64,000 nt of DNA from Lucinisca nassula (taxonomy: Eukaryota; Mollusca; Bivalvia; Lucinida; Lucinidae), in the NCBI GenBank assembly GCA_963580285.1, contig OY757016.1, positions 40,191,124-40,255,123 on the forward strand. The letters are read 5' to 3'. Numbering within the stretch: the first letter of the stretch is position 1; every line of letters begins with the position of its first letter. This document shows, piece after piece, positions 10,721 through 20,569 of the stretch. The notes below the pieces were generated by a model that saw nothing but the letters and a program-made list of their open reading frames with translations, made no database searches and was not told the origin of the DNA. Made by a program: the position numbers and the translations under genes.

Positions 10721-11000
10721 CAGATAAGGAAATCCTGGATTACCTTGGGACAGAAATTCTTATCCCACTCAGGGACAGGATAATAATCGAGTATTTTAAC
10801 GTGTCTGATGTTCACTGGTTGAAAAGGACCTGATGTACGCCGTCGTTAAGGTTGACGCCACTGCATTTTACGTTATCTCACTAAACATCAAACAGTTGTC
10901 ATCACAATATGGATGTCGGCAATCATTGAATGCCTGAAAATTCTCACTCAGAAATGACACGTCGGCAAGAAAAAGGATCTTTAATGGGTGTGAGGACTAA
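10721..11000 (+). repeat. Dispersed repeat shared by introns 2 and 8
   Basis: Shares CAGATAAGGAAATCC, CACTGGTTGAAAA-like, GTCGTTAAGGTTGA and TGTCATCACA with 31185-31480 in the same order. No coding potential or terminal repeats recognised. 11001-11238 shows nothing further. Confidence 0.7.
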
Positions 11001-11238
11001 ATTGAAAAAATTGTCTCTCAGAATCACTATTCGACATCTCTCAGGAAGCCAGCTGATGCCAGAATGTTACCCTCAGGACAAATTTTTCTATCTACCCCTT
11101 ACACCTATGTAAGATTCTTATACAGAATGAGAGGTCCAAACCATGAGGTCTGGCGGGTGTTTTGTTGAGTCTCTTGATGAAGTTCTTATTTCTGTTATTT
11201 TCTGTCTTCATGATACAGTGTAATATCAAATTGTGGGC

Positions 11239-11458
11239 CCAGTTGTTCAAAGCATCGTTAGCTCAACGAGCTCGTTAGTGGTCAAATTGTAAACTGTTCT
11301 AGTAAGTACAATATTTAATACAGTGGTATTTTTGCTGAAAACAATGTGAGCAGCAAAAGCTGCTCACATTTTTTTTCAGCACAAATATTGGCATATTTGC
11401 CATTTTAAATGATCAAAGTTTTAATGATCCATTAAAAAAGGTTAGCATTGAACAACTG
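11239..11458. mobile_element. M6 MITE
   Basis: Terminal GGCCCAGTTGTTCAAAGC is matched by TTGAACAACTGGCCC at the right end. A central palindrome around GTGAGCAGCAAAAGCTGCTCAC gives a hairpin. A second copy is at 38886-39130. Confidence 0.88.
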
Positions 11459-11499
11459 GCCCAGTTGATGGTTTGAGTTGCTATAATCATGGGTGTATT

Positions 11500-11799
11500 T
11501 ATAGGCCCATCGGGGCTTGAAGAAATAGATGGGCTGCATGATGCATCCACGCAGACCTAAAACCGACCCGCACACAAGTACTGGTAAACGCTTAGAGGAT
11601 CTAAGCCTGCCCAAGCAAATCAGTGCGAGTCGGATGGTCCATGCTTATAAATCCTATTGGTTTCTTAGGGTGGCAGGGCTTGAGATGTCATTTCATCTCA
11701 AAATCGGGTAAAAGTCCCACAAAATTGGAAGCAACACCTCCAAAATAACCTATATATTGTTGAAGGGGACGTTAACTCAAATCAAACAAACAAACAAAA
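11500..11799 (+). mobile_element. SINE S1 copy
   Basis: From GGCCCATCGGGGCTTGAAGA to the tail CAAACAAACAAAC; internal landmarks CATGATGCATCCACGC, ACTGGTAAACGCTTAG and ATGTCATTTCATCTC. Confidence 0.85.
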
Positions 11800-12019
11800 T
11801 CATTCATCCTAATCTACATGACCAAAGGCCAGGTTATTTTCATTCTATATTTGGTACATGATAACTGTCTAGAATTGTTTTTAACATCCAGCACTCCGAC
11901 GCAATGGTCAGTCCCCCTGGTGGGGTATTTGTAAAGTTTTGCACCCTTTCTCTTAATTTAATCCCCACACCTGGAGATATCCTTCTTGTGGGACCTGCTT
12001 TAACCATTGCATGCGGGAA
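11800..12019. other. Unassigned sequence
   Basis: Nothing recognised. Confidence 0.4.
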
Positions 12020-12200
12020 ACCCCCTAAAGGGATACCTTGGCAAACAGTGCAGGCCCTGATCAGACCCCACAGAATGTCTGATTAGGGCCTGCACTAGTT
12101 CCTAACAGAATTTTCCGTCAAAAATAGAATAAAAATGAAAAAATTGGCCTGACACCCCATATATGGCAATTGGACTTGTCGGACATATAGCAATGGAGTC
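12020..12200. mobile_element. M2-type MITE, degenerate
   Basis: Contains the cassette hairpin GGCAAACAGTGCAGGCCCTG...AGGGCCTGCACTAG (12042-12103) and the flank CCATATATGGCAATTGGACT seen in other M2 copies. TTAA ends are not clear. Confidence 0.6.
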
Positions 12201-12214
12201 CACTGGTATACATA

Positions 12215-12580
12215 GAGGATCTTACATGAGTTTTCATGTATTATTGAATTTATTAAACGAGTTGAGGAAAAGGGATAAAAGGCGAGGCTTTGCCGAGCAT
12301 TTTATCCCTTTTCTTCAACGAGTTTAATAAATTGAATAATACATGAGCACGAATGCAAGATTCTATTTATCATATGACATTTAAAACGCATTTTATTCTC
12401 GATTGTATACAAAAATATCAATATTCCGCCATTAGTAAACGCGACGTCATTAAGGACGCCGTACATGTAACGTTACGGAACGTAACTAGCTAATTTGCAT
12501 ATTTGATCCACTAGTGGATTATCGAAAATATTACATGGCGTTATTACACTCTCAGAAGCGACGTCATATGATAATATGGG
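12215..12580. mobile_element. M8 hairpin element
   Basis: Near-perfect 54-base arms 12235-12288 and 12292-12345 (CATGTATTATTGAATTTATT... and its complement) around a tiny loop, then a tail with GACATTTAAAACGCATTTTA and GACGTCAT. Related to 47441-47730 and partly to 14960-15115. Confidence 0.85.
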
Positions 12581-12789
12581 TTAAGCTTGGCACAATATAA
12601 GAGTCTGGTTTTCAATGAGCTCATCTTTGTGTTAACCCTAGCTGCAAGCATCCATATTTGACCTTGATCAACATTTCTTGGTTTCACTGACTTAGTGAAC
12701 AAAGGCATCAACTCCAGTATTGACCTTAATATTTAAGCTCATTTTTCTCACTAACTATACGAGCTACATTAATCAATCTTGGTTTTTTT
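12581..12789. other. Unassigned sequence
   Basis: Nothing recognised. Confidence 0.4.
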
Positions 12790-13089
12790 GTTTGTTTGAA
12801 TTGGGGACTAATGTCCCTGTCAACACTATTTGGGTCATTTTGGAGAAGTTGCTTCCAATTTTGTTTGACTTTTTTTTATCCAACACTGAGGTGAAATGAC
12901 ATCTCAAGCCCTGCGGCCCATTGAAACCAGAAGGCTTATATGCACTGGACGATCTGACTCACACTGCTCTGCCTGGGCAGGCGTAGTCCCTCTAAGCCGT
13001 TTACCAGTACTCGTGTGTGATCAGATTCAGCTCTGCGTGGAAGCATCATGCAGCCCAATCTATTTCTCCAAGCCCCGATGGCAGGGGCG
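12790..13089 (-). mobile_element. SINE S1 copy
   Basis: Starts TTTGTTTGTTTGAATTGGGG, ends CCCCGATGGCAGGGGC; same internal landmarks as other S1 copies. Confidence 0.85.
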
Positions 13090-13139
13090 ATAATGAATCT
13101 TGGTACAAACATACATTTTAAGTCAGATTTTCTCCCTAC

Positions 13140-13174
13140 ATGCTCGACATAGCCTTCGTCAGAATTCTTGTCAG
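13140..13174. repeat. HT5-like 3' end relic
   Basis: GACATAGCCTTCGTCAGAAT followed by TCTTG resembles the end of HT5 at 62108. Only the terminus is present. Confidence 0.4.
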
Positions 13175-13348
13175 AACACATTATAGATCCCGATCAGCTT
13201 GCTTCTTGGAAGAAACCAGCTGAACAGCATCTATTCTGTTTCAATTCTGCCTGGTAAAAATTGAAATCATGCAAAACAGAGTGCTGAATATCTGGCAGGA
13301 GTGTAGCATATTGAAATGGTGATGGTTAAATATAATCTGACTTTTCAG

Positions 13349-13489
13349 ACAGAGCTTTGTGAATTACGTGAAGAAGTTTCGGAATTGAAATCTGCAAGAT
13401 TTAAAGCTGACACTCGGTTACGGCAAGTTGATCTTAGTCTCTCTGAGAAAGATGCAGAAATAAACAGGTTGTCATCAGACTTGAATGAG
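13349..13489 (+). CDS. ERC1: ELKS/ERC protein, window exon 3
   Basis: Acceptor CTTTTCAG, donor GAG|GTAGGC; phase 0 at both ends, 47 codons. It encodes TELCELREEVSELKSARFKA through SLSEKDAEINRLSSDLNE, a continuous heptad-rich coiled coil without prolines. The segment aligns in order with the ERC region just before the VDRLLEILKE block. A minus-strand ORF at 13345-13536 is a shadow. Confidence 0.87.
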
Positions 13490-13653
13490 GTAGGCTTGCT
13501 TTTTAAAGATCCATGTCGTGCATTAGGTATACTCATTGTGTATGGAACAGGCCAGTAGACAATACAAAGAACCCTCGCTATAACGACAGTATTTGTTCCT
13601 TAACAATTTGCAGCAATAGCGAATTTGCCGCTATATAGAATCCCATTAAGGAG

Positions 13654-14737
13654 TACCGTAAAAATTCGGCTATAAGGCGATTCGGCTATAAGACGGGACC
13701 CCTTTTTCAGTTTTTCTAAGGTGGGATTTTGCTTATACTCTTTTATAAGACGGGTCAAATTTTTGCCATATCTGTCGGGGCCTATCTGCTACCGCCAGGT
13801 GCTGTTTAGATGTGAGAAATCGGACTTTTTTCGTCAGAAAACCCCTCCACTTACCCCTCACGATCCCGGCCGCCCGAAACAAGACCGAAATCGCGCCGGG
13901 CAGGTGCACTTTTACCTTATGACGCCAGGTCGGACAAGTGCAAAAAAAAGAAAATCGTCTACAACTCAGTCTGTAGGGTAAAACTAGACCAGTAAGTAAA
14001 TCGCAATACATGTAATTGCTGCACTGTCAATTCAGAGACAAACCATCTGTGTATTTATTACGGTTCAAGTATGACACTATTGTTAATCCCTGTCAATAAT
14101 TGCCACCCTGCGGTGCGTGTCGATAAGGTGTGAAAATATGGTCAAGTTATGTCTCTAATTTACGTTTATCCTCCAATCATAAAATTTAATCCGCAATCAA
14201 TGTGAAAATGATTTAATCGCTCCCCAGACAATTAGCTACATCTAACGGTAGATATTTGCCTAATAAAAATGGACTTTTCTATGATCTCATGAATGGTTAT
14301 GTTTTGGCGGGAAAAGTGGAACGCTATTGTTGTTTATTGACACGGAGCTTCTGGGGATAATTCGGATGCTTTGCAAAGCGCTGGTTTTCTATCCACCTCT
14401 ATTCACAACCGTTTAGCTATCCAGAAAATATTTTTTAACGGTTCCAAACATTTTGTTATGAAAGAGATACACGCAATGACATTAAACACGTGTTGGGGTA
14501 CTGGCGTCGGATGACGTCATTTACCGATCTCGTGCAGAAAAATGGTAACGGTGGTTTGTGGGCGGCGATTTATATCAATTAAAAAATCACCGATCGGCAT
14601 TTTCCGTTTGTCTGGTCTTCGCCGGACATTGCCGGAAAAAAGCCTGTAGTCCATGACCTCGGCTATAAGACGGGGTCATTTTTTTGGGCTCATTTTGGAG
14701 GGAAAAATCCTCGTCTTATAGCCAAATTTTTACGGTA
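13654..14737. mobile_element. CCGTA-type TIR transposon (non-autonomous)
   Basis: Terminal repeats TACCGTAAAAATTCGGCTAT (13654) and its complement ending TTTTTACGGTA (14737), about 26 bp, flanked by TA. No transposase recognised inside. The right two thirds recur at 26600-27219. Ends and TA target resemble pogo/Tigger-type Tc1-mariner elements (inference). Confidence 0.8.
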
Positions 14738-14765
14738 GTACAATAGGTTGTAAAGGACCTTTTCC

Positions 14766-14865
14766 CTTAGTTACTCCAAGAAACAAATGTTGTGGACATG
14801 TGTTAGAATCCCCTCATTAAAGCGATTCTAACAGATATTCACAACATTTGTTTCTTGGAGTATTG
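14766..14865. mobile_element. M5 MITE hairpin
   Basis: CTCCAAGAAACAAATGTTGT and ACAACATTTGTTTCTTGGAG are perfect inverted arms around a GATTCTAACA-type core. Confidence 0.85.
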
Positions 14866-14869
14866 AGTA

Positions 14870-14958
14870 TGTAATTACAATATTCTGTGGCGTCTGATCT
14901 GGGCCTACATTGATTGCCCGGGTGCCCATTTTGGGGTTTCCAATACAAAATGGGTTAA
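14870..14958. mobile_element. M2 MITE, right half
   Basis: GGCGTCTGATCTGGGCCTAC, GGGTGCCCATTTTGGGGTTT and ACAAAATGGGTTAA match the right end of complete M2 copies. Confidence 0.65.
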
Positions 14959-14963
14959 ACTTG

Positions 14964-15115
14964 TATAGGAAAGGGATAAAATGCATGGTGAAGCCACGCA
15001 TTTTATCCCTTACTTGTTGAGGAAGGGGATAAAATGCTCTGCAAAGCCTTGCATTTTATCCCTTTTCCTCATTAGTATAATAAATTTGATAATATATGAA
15101 TACTCACGTAAAATC
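14964..15115. mobile_element. M8 fragments
   Basis: Two small hairpins on AAGGGATAAAATGC...GCATTTTATCCCTT (14970-15012 and 15025-15062), then TAATAAATTTGATAATATAT. Degenerate relative of 12215-12580. Confidence 0.6.
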
Positions 15116-15120
15116 CTGTA

Positions 15121-15528
15121 TTTACATTCTCAATGCATTCGTTTATACTTCATTATTTACATTCTTAGTGCATTCGTTTATGCTTCAGTATTTACATTCT
15201 TAGTGCATTTGTTTATACTTCAGTATTTACATTCTCAGTGCATTTGTTTATACTTCAGTATTTACATTCTCAGTTCATTCATTTATACTTCAGTATTTAC
15301 ATTCTTAGTGCATTTGTTTATACTTCAGTATTTACAGTCTCAGTGCATTTGTTTATACTTCAGTATATACATTCTCAGTGCATTTGTTTATACTTCACTA
15401 TTTACATTCTCAGTGCATTTGTTTATACTTCAGTATTTACAGTCTCAGTGCATTTGTTTATACTTCAGTATTTACATTCTCAGTGCATTCTTTTACACTT
15501 CAGTATTTACATTCTCAGTGCATTTGCA
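15121..15528 (+). repeat. 35-bp minisatellite, about 12 copies
   Basis: Unit TTTACATTCTCAGTGCATTT plus GTTTATACTTCAGTA, tandem with few changes. Because 35 is not a multiple of 3, the array is open in several frames and produces long but meaningless ORFs (14981-15535 and others). Confidence 0.95.
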
Positions 15529-15893
15529 GAAATAACTATGGTTATTTATTGGGGCATAATGTTATCCATACTCCATCGCCTTTCACAATGTCACATAATC
15601 ATTAATGGTGGTCAAAAATTATGATTTTCTCCAATATGATTGGGTGTTAACATCGTAATGACTTCATCAGTGCTGTTCAGCTGTTTAATGGAAAAACTGT
15701 GTGCATTTGTTTTCTTGTATCAATTTTAGCCCGCAAACCAGATGTTTTCATCAAATAATGAATGGAAAATGATATAAGTAATTAGGGTAATTTATTTAAT
15801 GTTAATTGAAGTATGAACACCACGTCATAAGGTCAAGAGCTAAGTAACTTAAGTGAACCCCATCATTGTTTGACATATGAACACCATTACCCT
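15529..15893. other. Unassigned AT-rich sequence
   Basis: Nothing recognised. Confidence 0.4.
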
Positions 15894-16038
15894 AGAAGCC
15901 TCCATGGTATAGTCGTTATAAACCAGGGGATTCGGGTTCAATCCCAGGCTTCTCCAGACTTTCGGATGGTGTTAAAACCTGCCATCTCTCTGTATGATCT
16001 TAGCTGTTGGTGGGATGTAAAACTCAAACACACACACA
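15894..16038 (+). mobile_element. SINE S2 copy
   Basis: AGAAGCCTCCATGGTATAGT (A-box region), GGGTTCAATCCC (B box), then TTAGCTGTTGGTGGGATGTA and a CA-rich tail. Confidence 0.85.
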
Positions 16039-16231
16039 ACACCATTGGCTCACAAGAATACTAAGGGAACCCTGAAGAATTTTGGGGGTTTGCTTACTTT
16101 GCTTATGACCTGATTGTGGTCATACTTCAATGAACATTTAAAAATTCATGTTCTTTCAAAAAAATAATGAACATTTTGATGGCATCTTTCTCAATTGAAT
16201 TCAAACTGGCATTCTTGTTTGTATGTTTAAG

Positions 16232-16416
16232 CTGAAGTCAACCCCAAAGTCAGATGCTGTGATGGAAGTGCAGATAGCAGAGCTAGGTAAACAGGTTGAA
16301 CAGTGTCAGAGTGAGTTGAAAACTGCTCAGACCGAGGTTGACAGGCTGCTCGAGATACTCAAAGAAACTGAGAACGAGAAACACGATAAAGACAATCAAA
16401 TCAAAGATCTACAAGA
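16232..16416 (+). CDS. ERC1: ELKS/ERC protein, window exon 4
   Basis: Acceptor TTTAAG, donor AAGA|GTAAGT; starts phase 0, ends phase 2. It encodes 61 full codons, LKSTPKSDAVMEVQIAELGK onward, then VDRLLEILKETENEKHDKDN and QIKDLQ. The VDRLLEILKE-ENEK-DKD block is nearly identical to what I recall of vertebrate ERC1/ERC2 and is the strongest identifier in this exon. Coiled coil throughout except for the STPKSD hinge. The intron begins with a 29-bp minisatellite. Confidence 0.93.
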
Positions 16417-16479
16417 GTAAGTTTTCTTTAATACACTCAAATTCTACTTTTTTAGTTTGAATACAGCAGTTCTGCATTC

Positions 16480-17305
16480 CAGATTAAATACAGTAGAATT
16501 GAATAAGGTAGAATTCCATTATTAAGACTTGCAGTAGATTTCTACTACTAAGATAGAATATAGTAGACTTCTACTAAGTTTGAGAATTCCACTGTTAAGA
16601 TTGAAAACAGTAGGATTCCATTATTAAGATTGAATACAGTAGAATTCCACTATTAAGATTGAATACAGTAGGATTCCTCTGTTAAGATTAAATAAAGTAG
16701 GATTTTCCTCCATTAAGGTTGAATACAGTACGAATTACAGTAGGATTCCACTATTGGGATAGAATACAGTAGGATTCCACTATTGAGATTGAATATGGTA
16801 GGATTACACTATTAAGATTGAATACAGATACAATAGTATTCCACTGTTAAGATTGGATACAGTAGGGTTCCACTATTAAGAATGAATATAGTAGGATTCC
16901 ACTATTGAGATTGAATACAGTAGGATTACACTATTAAGATTGAATACAGTAGGATTACACTATTAAGATTGAATACAGATACAGCTCAGCAGTATTCCAC
17001 TGATAAGATTGGATACAGTCGTATTCCATGATCTAAATAGTGTTGACAGGGATGTTAAACCTGAAATCAAACAAAACAAAACTATTGTAGGATTCCACTA
17101 TTAAGATTGGATACAGTGGATTTCCACTACTATGTTTTAGAATTCCACTATTAAGATTGAATACTGTAGAATTCCACAATAAGGTTTGAATACTATTTGG
17201 ATTTAATACAATAGAATTCCACAATTAAGATTGAATCCAACAGAATTCGACTATTAAGATTGAATACGGTTGAACTCCACTATTGAGATTGCAGTAGAAT
17301 TCCAC
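16480..17305 (+). repeat. 29-bp minisatellite at the start of intron 4
   Basis: About 25 variable copies of a unit like TTAAGATTGAATACAGTAGG plus ATTCCACTA. Imperfect, with local higher-order repeats near 16800-17000. Confidence 0.85.
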
Positions 17306-17309
17306 TGTC

Positions 17310-17560
17310 AGGCGATTTTAACAAATATCCACAACATTTGTTTCTTAGAGTTTAATTTCAATAATACAGTCGAACTTCACTGCCTTGAACTTGGTAGGCT
17401 TGAACTCCACATTTGGGTCTAACTGACTTCCCAGTCCTGGCAAAATCCCCATTCATTTTTTTGACTAAACATGCCAGCCTTGGCTCCAACAATGATGGCT
17501 TAAACCCCAAGACTGGTCTCTCGAGTGCATTTGCTATATAAAATACCACCGATGGCTTGC
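17310..17560. repeat. M5 half hairpin and M11 repeat
   Basis: 17310-17355 has half an M5 element (GGCGATTTTAACAAATATCC). 17362-17560 contains GAACTTCACTGCCTTGAACT and related text seen in part near 18200 and 44810. Confidence 0.5.
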
Positions 17561-18199
17561 ACTAATGACCTTGTTAAAAATCCCTTGTTTAATCAATCTA
17601 GGTCACTCAGGTGTGTGATCAGTATCATTGACAAAGCATCTTTCCGAAACAGCTAGCTAAATAACACAGGTGTACTTGATTGGCGCTAGCTCATATAAGG
17701 CTGCCCTTTGATCAAATGGTCAGTCGATTAATGTTGAGCTCTAGTGACCTTAAAAAGTATGCTAATTTAATCAAGTCTTGTGCCAAGAAATGTGCCTTTT
17801 GCCATTTGTGAACACCAAAGAAAGGAGTGAAGCAGCTTGCTTTGTTGTTTGCTGCTTTGTCAGTCTAGTGCATATGGTTGTCAGTTTCCGAATTTCAGGA
17901 GTCTATCGGTTTTATAAGCCGAGTAGTCTGGTTCGGGTCTTAGTTAATGGAACTTTTTTCGTCACTAGACTAAATACAGATCGTATATCTTTTACAAAGT
18001 TTGCTTTATGCCTGTTATTTTAATCTTTTCATCTTGTAAATAAAGTTAAAAGACAGATATATTATTGTTGTCTTATTTCAACTCCCTGATAGTGTGAAAG
18101 GAATGATAAGTAGCTGAAATTATGTCTGATAAATATATACAGGAAGTCACTGAAATTACCGTAGTAATGATAGAAAATCATAGTACACAAAGATAGATC
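17561..18199. other. Unassigned; possible LTR relic
   Basis: Ends with a polyadenylation-like AATAAAG near 18040 followed by TTGTCTTATTTCAACTCCC. This resembles the R/U5 part of an LTR, but no partner LTR or TG...CA boundary was found. Low confidence. Confidence 0.25.
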
Positions 18200-18470
18200 T
18201 TGCCGAATTGGTCTTCAGTGGCTTGAACTACCGATCAGTTGAAGTTTTTTCAGCGGTCCCAGCCGGTTTGAGTGAGGGAGTGTTTGGGATTTATGTCTCA
18301 CCAGCAGATAAGGTCATATGGAGACGGGACCTCTGTTTAAAGACTCATCTGACAGTCTGGAGAAGCCCAAATCAATCTAGCAACCCCTTTTTTACAAGGC
18401 GAGTAGCATAACCACTACACCATGGAGGATTCTGACCAGCAAGTTCGAGCTATTGAATTATTCTGTATTC
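18200..18470. mobile_element. M11 repeat split by SINE S2
   Basis: Flanks CAGTGGCTTGAACTACCGAT (18217) and GTTCGAGCTATTGAA (18442) belong to one M11 copy (compare 44805-44882). S2 in reverse orientation occupies 18269-18427 (ACCTCTGTTTAAAGACTCAT ... CCATGGAGG). Confidence 0.7.
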
Positions 18471-18594
18471 TTGAATATCTCCATTAATCTATCTCACGTT
18501 GAGCTAAGGACCCATTCCATTGAAACTGTCTCTATAATGGGTGTCAGTATAAAGAGGCTTGATGATACAGATTTAAATTCAATATTATTTAAGA

Positions 18595-18766
18595 AATAGA
18601 TCAGCTCTAGTTGTGATTTGTTGAGTAATAAATCCCAGTTTGGAGGTCAGTTGTAAAGTAATTTAAATCAGGAGCGCAAGCGCGTAGCGTGCTCGTGATT
18701 TTTCTACTAACAACTGATCGACAAACTATGATGTATTACTCAACAAATCACAGACTAGAGCTGACC
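18595..18766. repeat. Imperfect palindrome
   Basis: ATCAGCTCTAGTTGTGATTT and its partner AAATCACAGACTAGAGCTGA frame a 170-base inverted repeat with GTTGAGTAAT/ATTACTCAAC pairing. Family unknown. Confidence 0.8.
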
Positions 18767-19253
18767 TTTTTTGATTCTAATACGCTGAAAATCGGCAGTA
18801 TTGTTGTTGTTTCCTTCAAATTCTCATTTACTTACACCATTATTAGAAGAAATCCCGCAAAAAATATTGACTGTATTATGCATTCATGTCCTTTTGTAAC
18901 GATTTCGATGCGAGAAAATGACGTTACATAGTCTAACGTCAAGGAATCTATGAGTGATGTCATGATTCGGCAGCTTTTAATGATATCACTGGTCGTGTTC
19001 AGCCCTGTGAGACAGGCTATATAGACACGCTGTGTTAGAATTTATCCTAATGCACTTGCATATGTAACATGACGTCTGATTGGATAACGTCAAAAATTTG
19101 CGACAGTATATTCTGCGATATACTGTCTGAAACCGGACATCTTGTAACGTCGATTTTCCTTTGCTGGTTTGGTTTTACGCAGCTGGCCACGCTTGCCGCA
19201 TTGTGCAAAATAGTAAAATTTTTAACTTAACAACCGAATAAGTGCATTAGAAT
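18767..19253. other. Unassigned sequence
   Basis: Between two palindromes; possibly the body of one TIR element, but I could not fix its ends. Confidence 0.3.
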
Positions 19254-19390
19254 GGGGATAACAGTATTGAAAATTGTCATTTGGGGAGGTAAATCGTCGG
19301 TTTTATGGTCGCAAATTACGTTTTACAGCTATAACTGTAAAACCTTCAATTTACCTCCCCAAATGACAATTTTCAGTACAGTTATCCCTT
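19254..19390. repeat. Palindrome
   Basis: GGGGATAACAGTATTGAAAA and GACAATTTTCAGTACAGTTA with TCATTTGGGGAGGTAAAT pairing with ATTTACCTCCCCAAATGA: arms about 40 bases. Confidence 0.85.
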
Positions 19391-19405
19391 AAACATGGTT
19401 TTTGT

Positions 19406-19770
19406 TATTACGAAAACCAGCTATACAAATACATTGCCACCTTTATTGCCGAAAAAATGAAGATTTCAAGATGAAAAATTATGATATTTTTCTTATTTCT
19501 GCTCAAACTGTAGATTGTTGGTACTTGTTAGAACCGCCTCATTGAGGCGGTTCTAACGAGTACCCACAATCTATATTTTAGAGCAGAAATAAGAAAATGT
19601 AGATTGTTGGTACTTGTTAGAACCACCTCATCGAGGTGGTTCTAACGAGTACCCACAATCTATATTTTAGAGCAGAAATAAGAAAAAATAAGGTTTACCC
19701 CTGCACCAGTTTTACTATATAAAAGTGGGGTTCGAGGGGGTCAACATTATATAGGCATGTTTTCGTGATG
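19406..19770. mobile_element. M5 MITE with a doubled hairpin
   Basis: Ends ATTACGAAAACCAGCTATAC and TATAGGCATGTTTTCGTGAT are inverted. The core hairpin TAGATTGTTGGTACTTGTTA ... GAACCGCC is present twice in tandem (19510-19575, 19599-19664). The right end is 26 bases from the exon-5 acceptor. Confidence 0.88.
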
Positions 19771-19796
19771 TATGAGTCTTGCTTTTTTCTTTCCAG

Positions 19797-19932
19797 CACT
19801 CTAAAGGAGTATAAGCAAAAGTTTGGAACTCTGAAGAGAATACAACAGACTGAAAAGAAGAAAAATGCTCATTTGCTGGAAGAGGCACGGAGAAGAGAGG
19901 AAGACATCAGTACTGACACCATACATCTCAAG
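19797..19932 (+). CDS. ERC1: ELKS/ERC protein, window exon 5
   Basis: Acceptor TTTTCTTTCCAG, donor AAG|GTGAGC. It starts with the third base of a codon, giving LQ-DTLKEYKQKFGTLKRIQ across the junction, and ends in phase 0. It encodes about 45 residues with TEKKKNAHLLEEARRREED, close to the EKKKSAQMLEEARRRED block I recall from vertebrate ERC proteins. Spacing from the exon-4 block agrees with that memory without a gap. A degenerate copy of this exon occurs at 23341-23435. Confidence 0.95.
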
Positions 19933-19989
19933 GTGAGCAGAATCGGAGTGGAAATATTTACAACGATTTTTAGAGGGATTTACATCAGA

Positions 19990-20375
19990 CTTCTGTGGCA
20001 TGGTGGGTAAGAACACCGTCTCCTAACCCTTGTCCTGCAGAATATTTTAATCTGCCACACCCACTACCGATTATCAACCAATCAGATTACTTGAAGCCAA
20101 TCTGGATGTCAAACAATATAGATCCTGATCAGATGGCTTCTTCAGAAGCCATCTGATCTGGATCTACATTGTTTGAAAGATAAGGCATATCTGGGCTCAG
20201 CAGGACAATCATTAAGTCTCTCAGTGCTATGGGTTTGACCCTCGCTTGGGTCACAAATGACGCCAAGTTCTGCAACAGAGGTCAGGTGGTCTTTCGCCAG
20301 ATACTCCAGTCCAGTTTTAGCCCAGCTCTGATTTATTACCAGCTTGAACTAATCTTGTCAGGGCTGTAAAATGAA
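19990..20375 (+). mobile_element. SINE S3 split by an M1 MITE
   Basis: The head TTCTGTGGCATGGTGGGTAA (about 19991) and the body from TCTCTCAGTGCTATGGGTTT (20217) belong to one S3 copy. The M1 MITE at 20021-20215 separates them. Confidence 0.82.
20021..20215. mobile_element. M1 MITE (TTAA, piggyBac-like ends)
   Basis: Left end TAACCCTTGTCCTGC, right end GCAGGACAATCATTAA, cassette hairpin 20113-20175 with GATCAGATGGCTTC and its complement. TTAA plus CCCTT ends suggest mobilisation by a piggyBac-type transposase (inference). Confidence 0.82.
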
Positions 20376-20569
20376 ACCAAAAGAAAAGGGAGGTTACTCA
20401 GAGGATCCTGGTACTGAATCCTTTCCTAGATGCTGGCTACTCTTGAAGGTAAGAATTCGCTCCCTCTCTGAAAGCAAATTCTTACCTTTAAGGGGAATGG
20501 GAACACCTGGCAGATTTTTCCGCCATTTTTCAAAGGGAGACAACTTTCGGGACTTCCTGTTCCCTTTTT

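Noticed and set aside
13721..13981. 86-residue ORF inside the CCGTA-type element
   Set aside because: No transposase motif; overlaps an equally long ORF on the other strand. Composition artefact.
15121..15528. CRISPR-like array
   Set aside because: Regular repeats without unique spacers, in a eukaryotic genome; a minisatellite.
14981..15535. 184-residue hydrophobic ORF
   Set aside because: It is the 35-bp minisatellite read through; 35 is not a multiple of 3, so all frames cycle through the same residues. No start context or homology.
17561..18130. Solo LTR
   Set aside because: Only a polyadenylation-like signal and a U5-like end; no TG/CA boundaries, target duplication or second copy.
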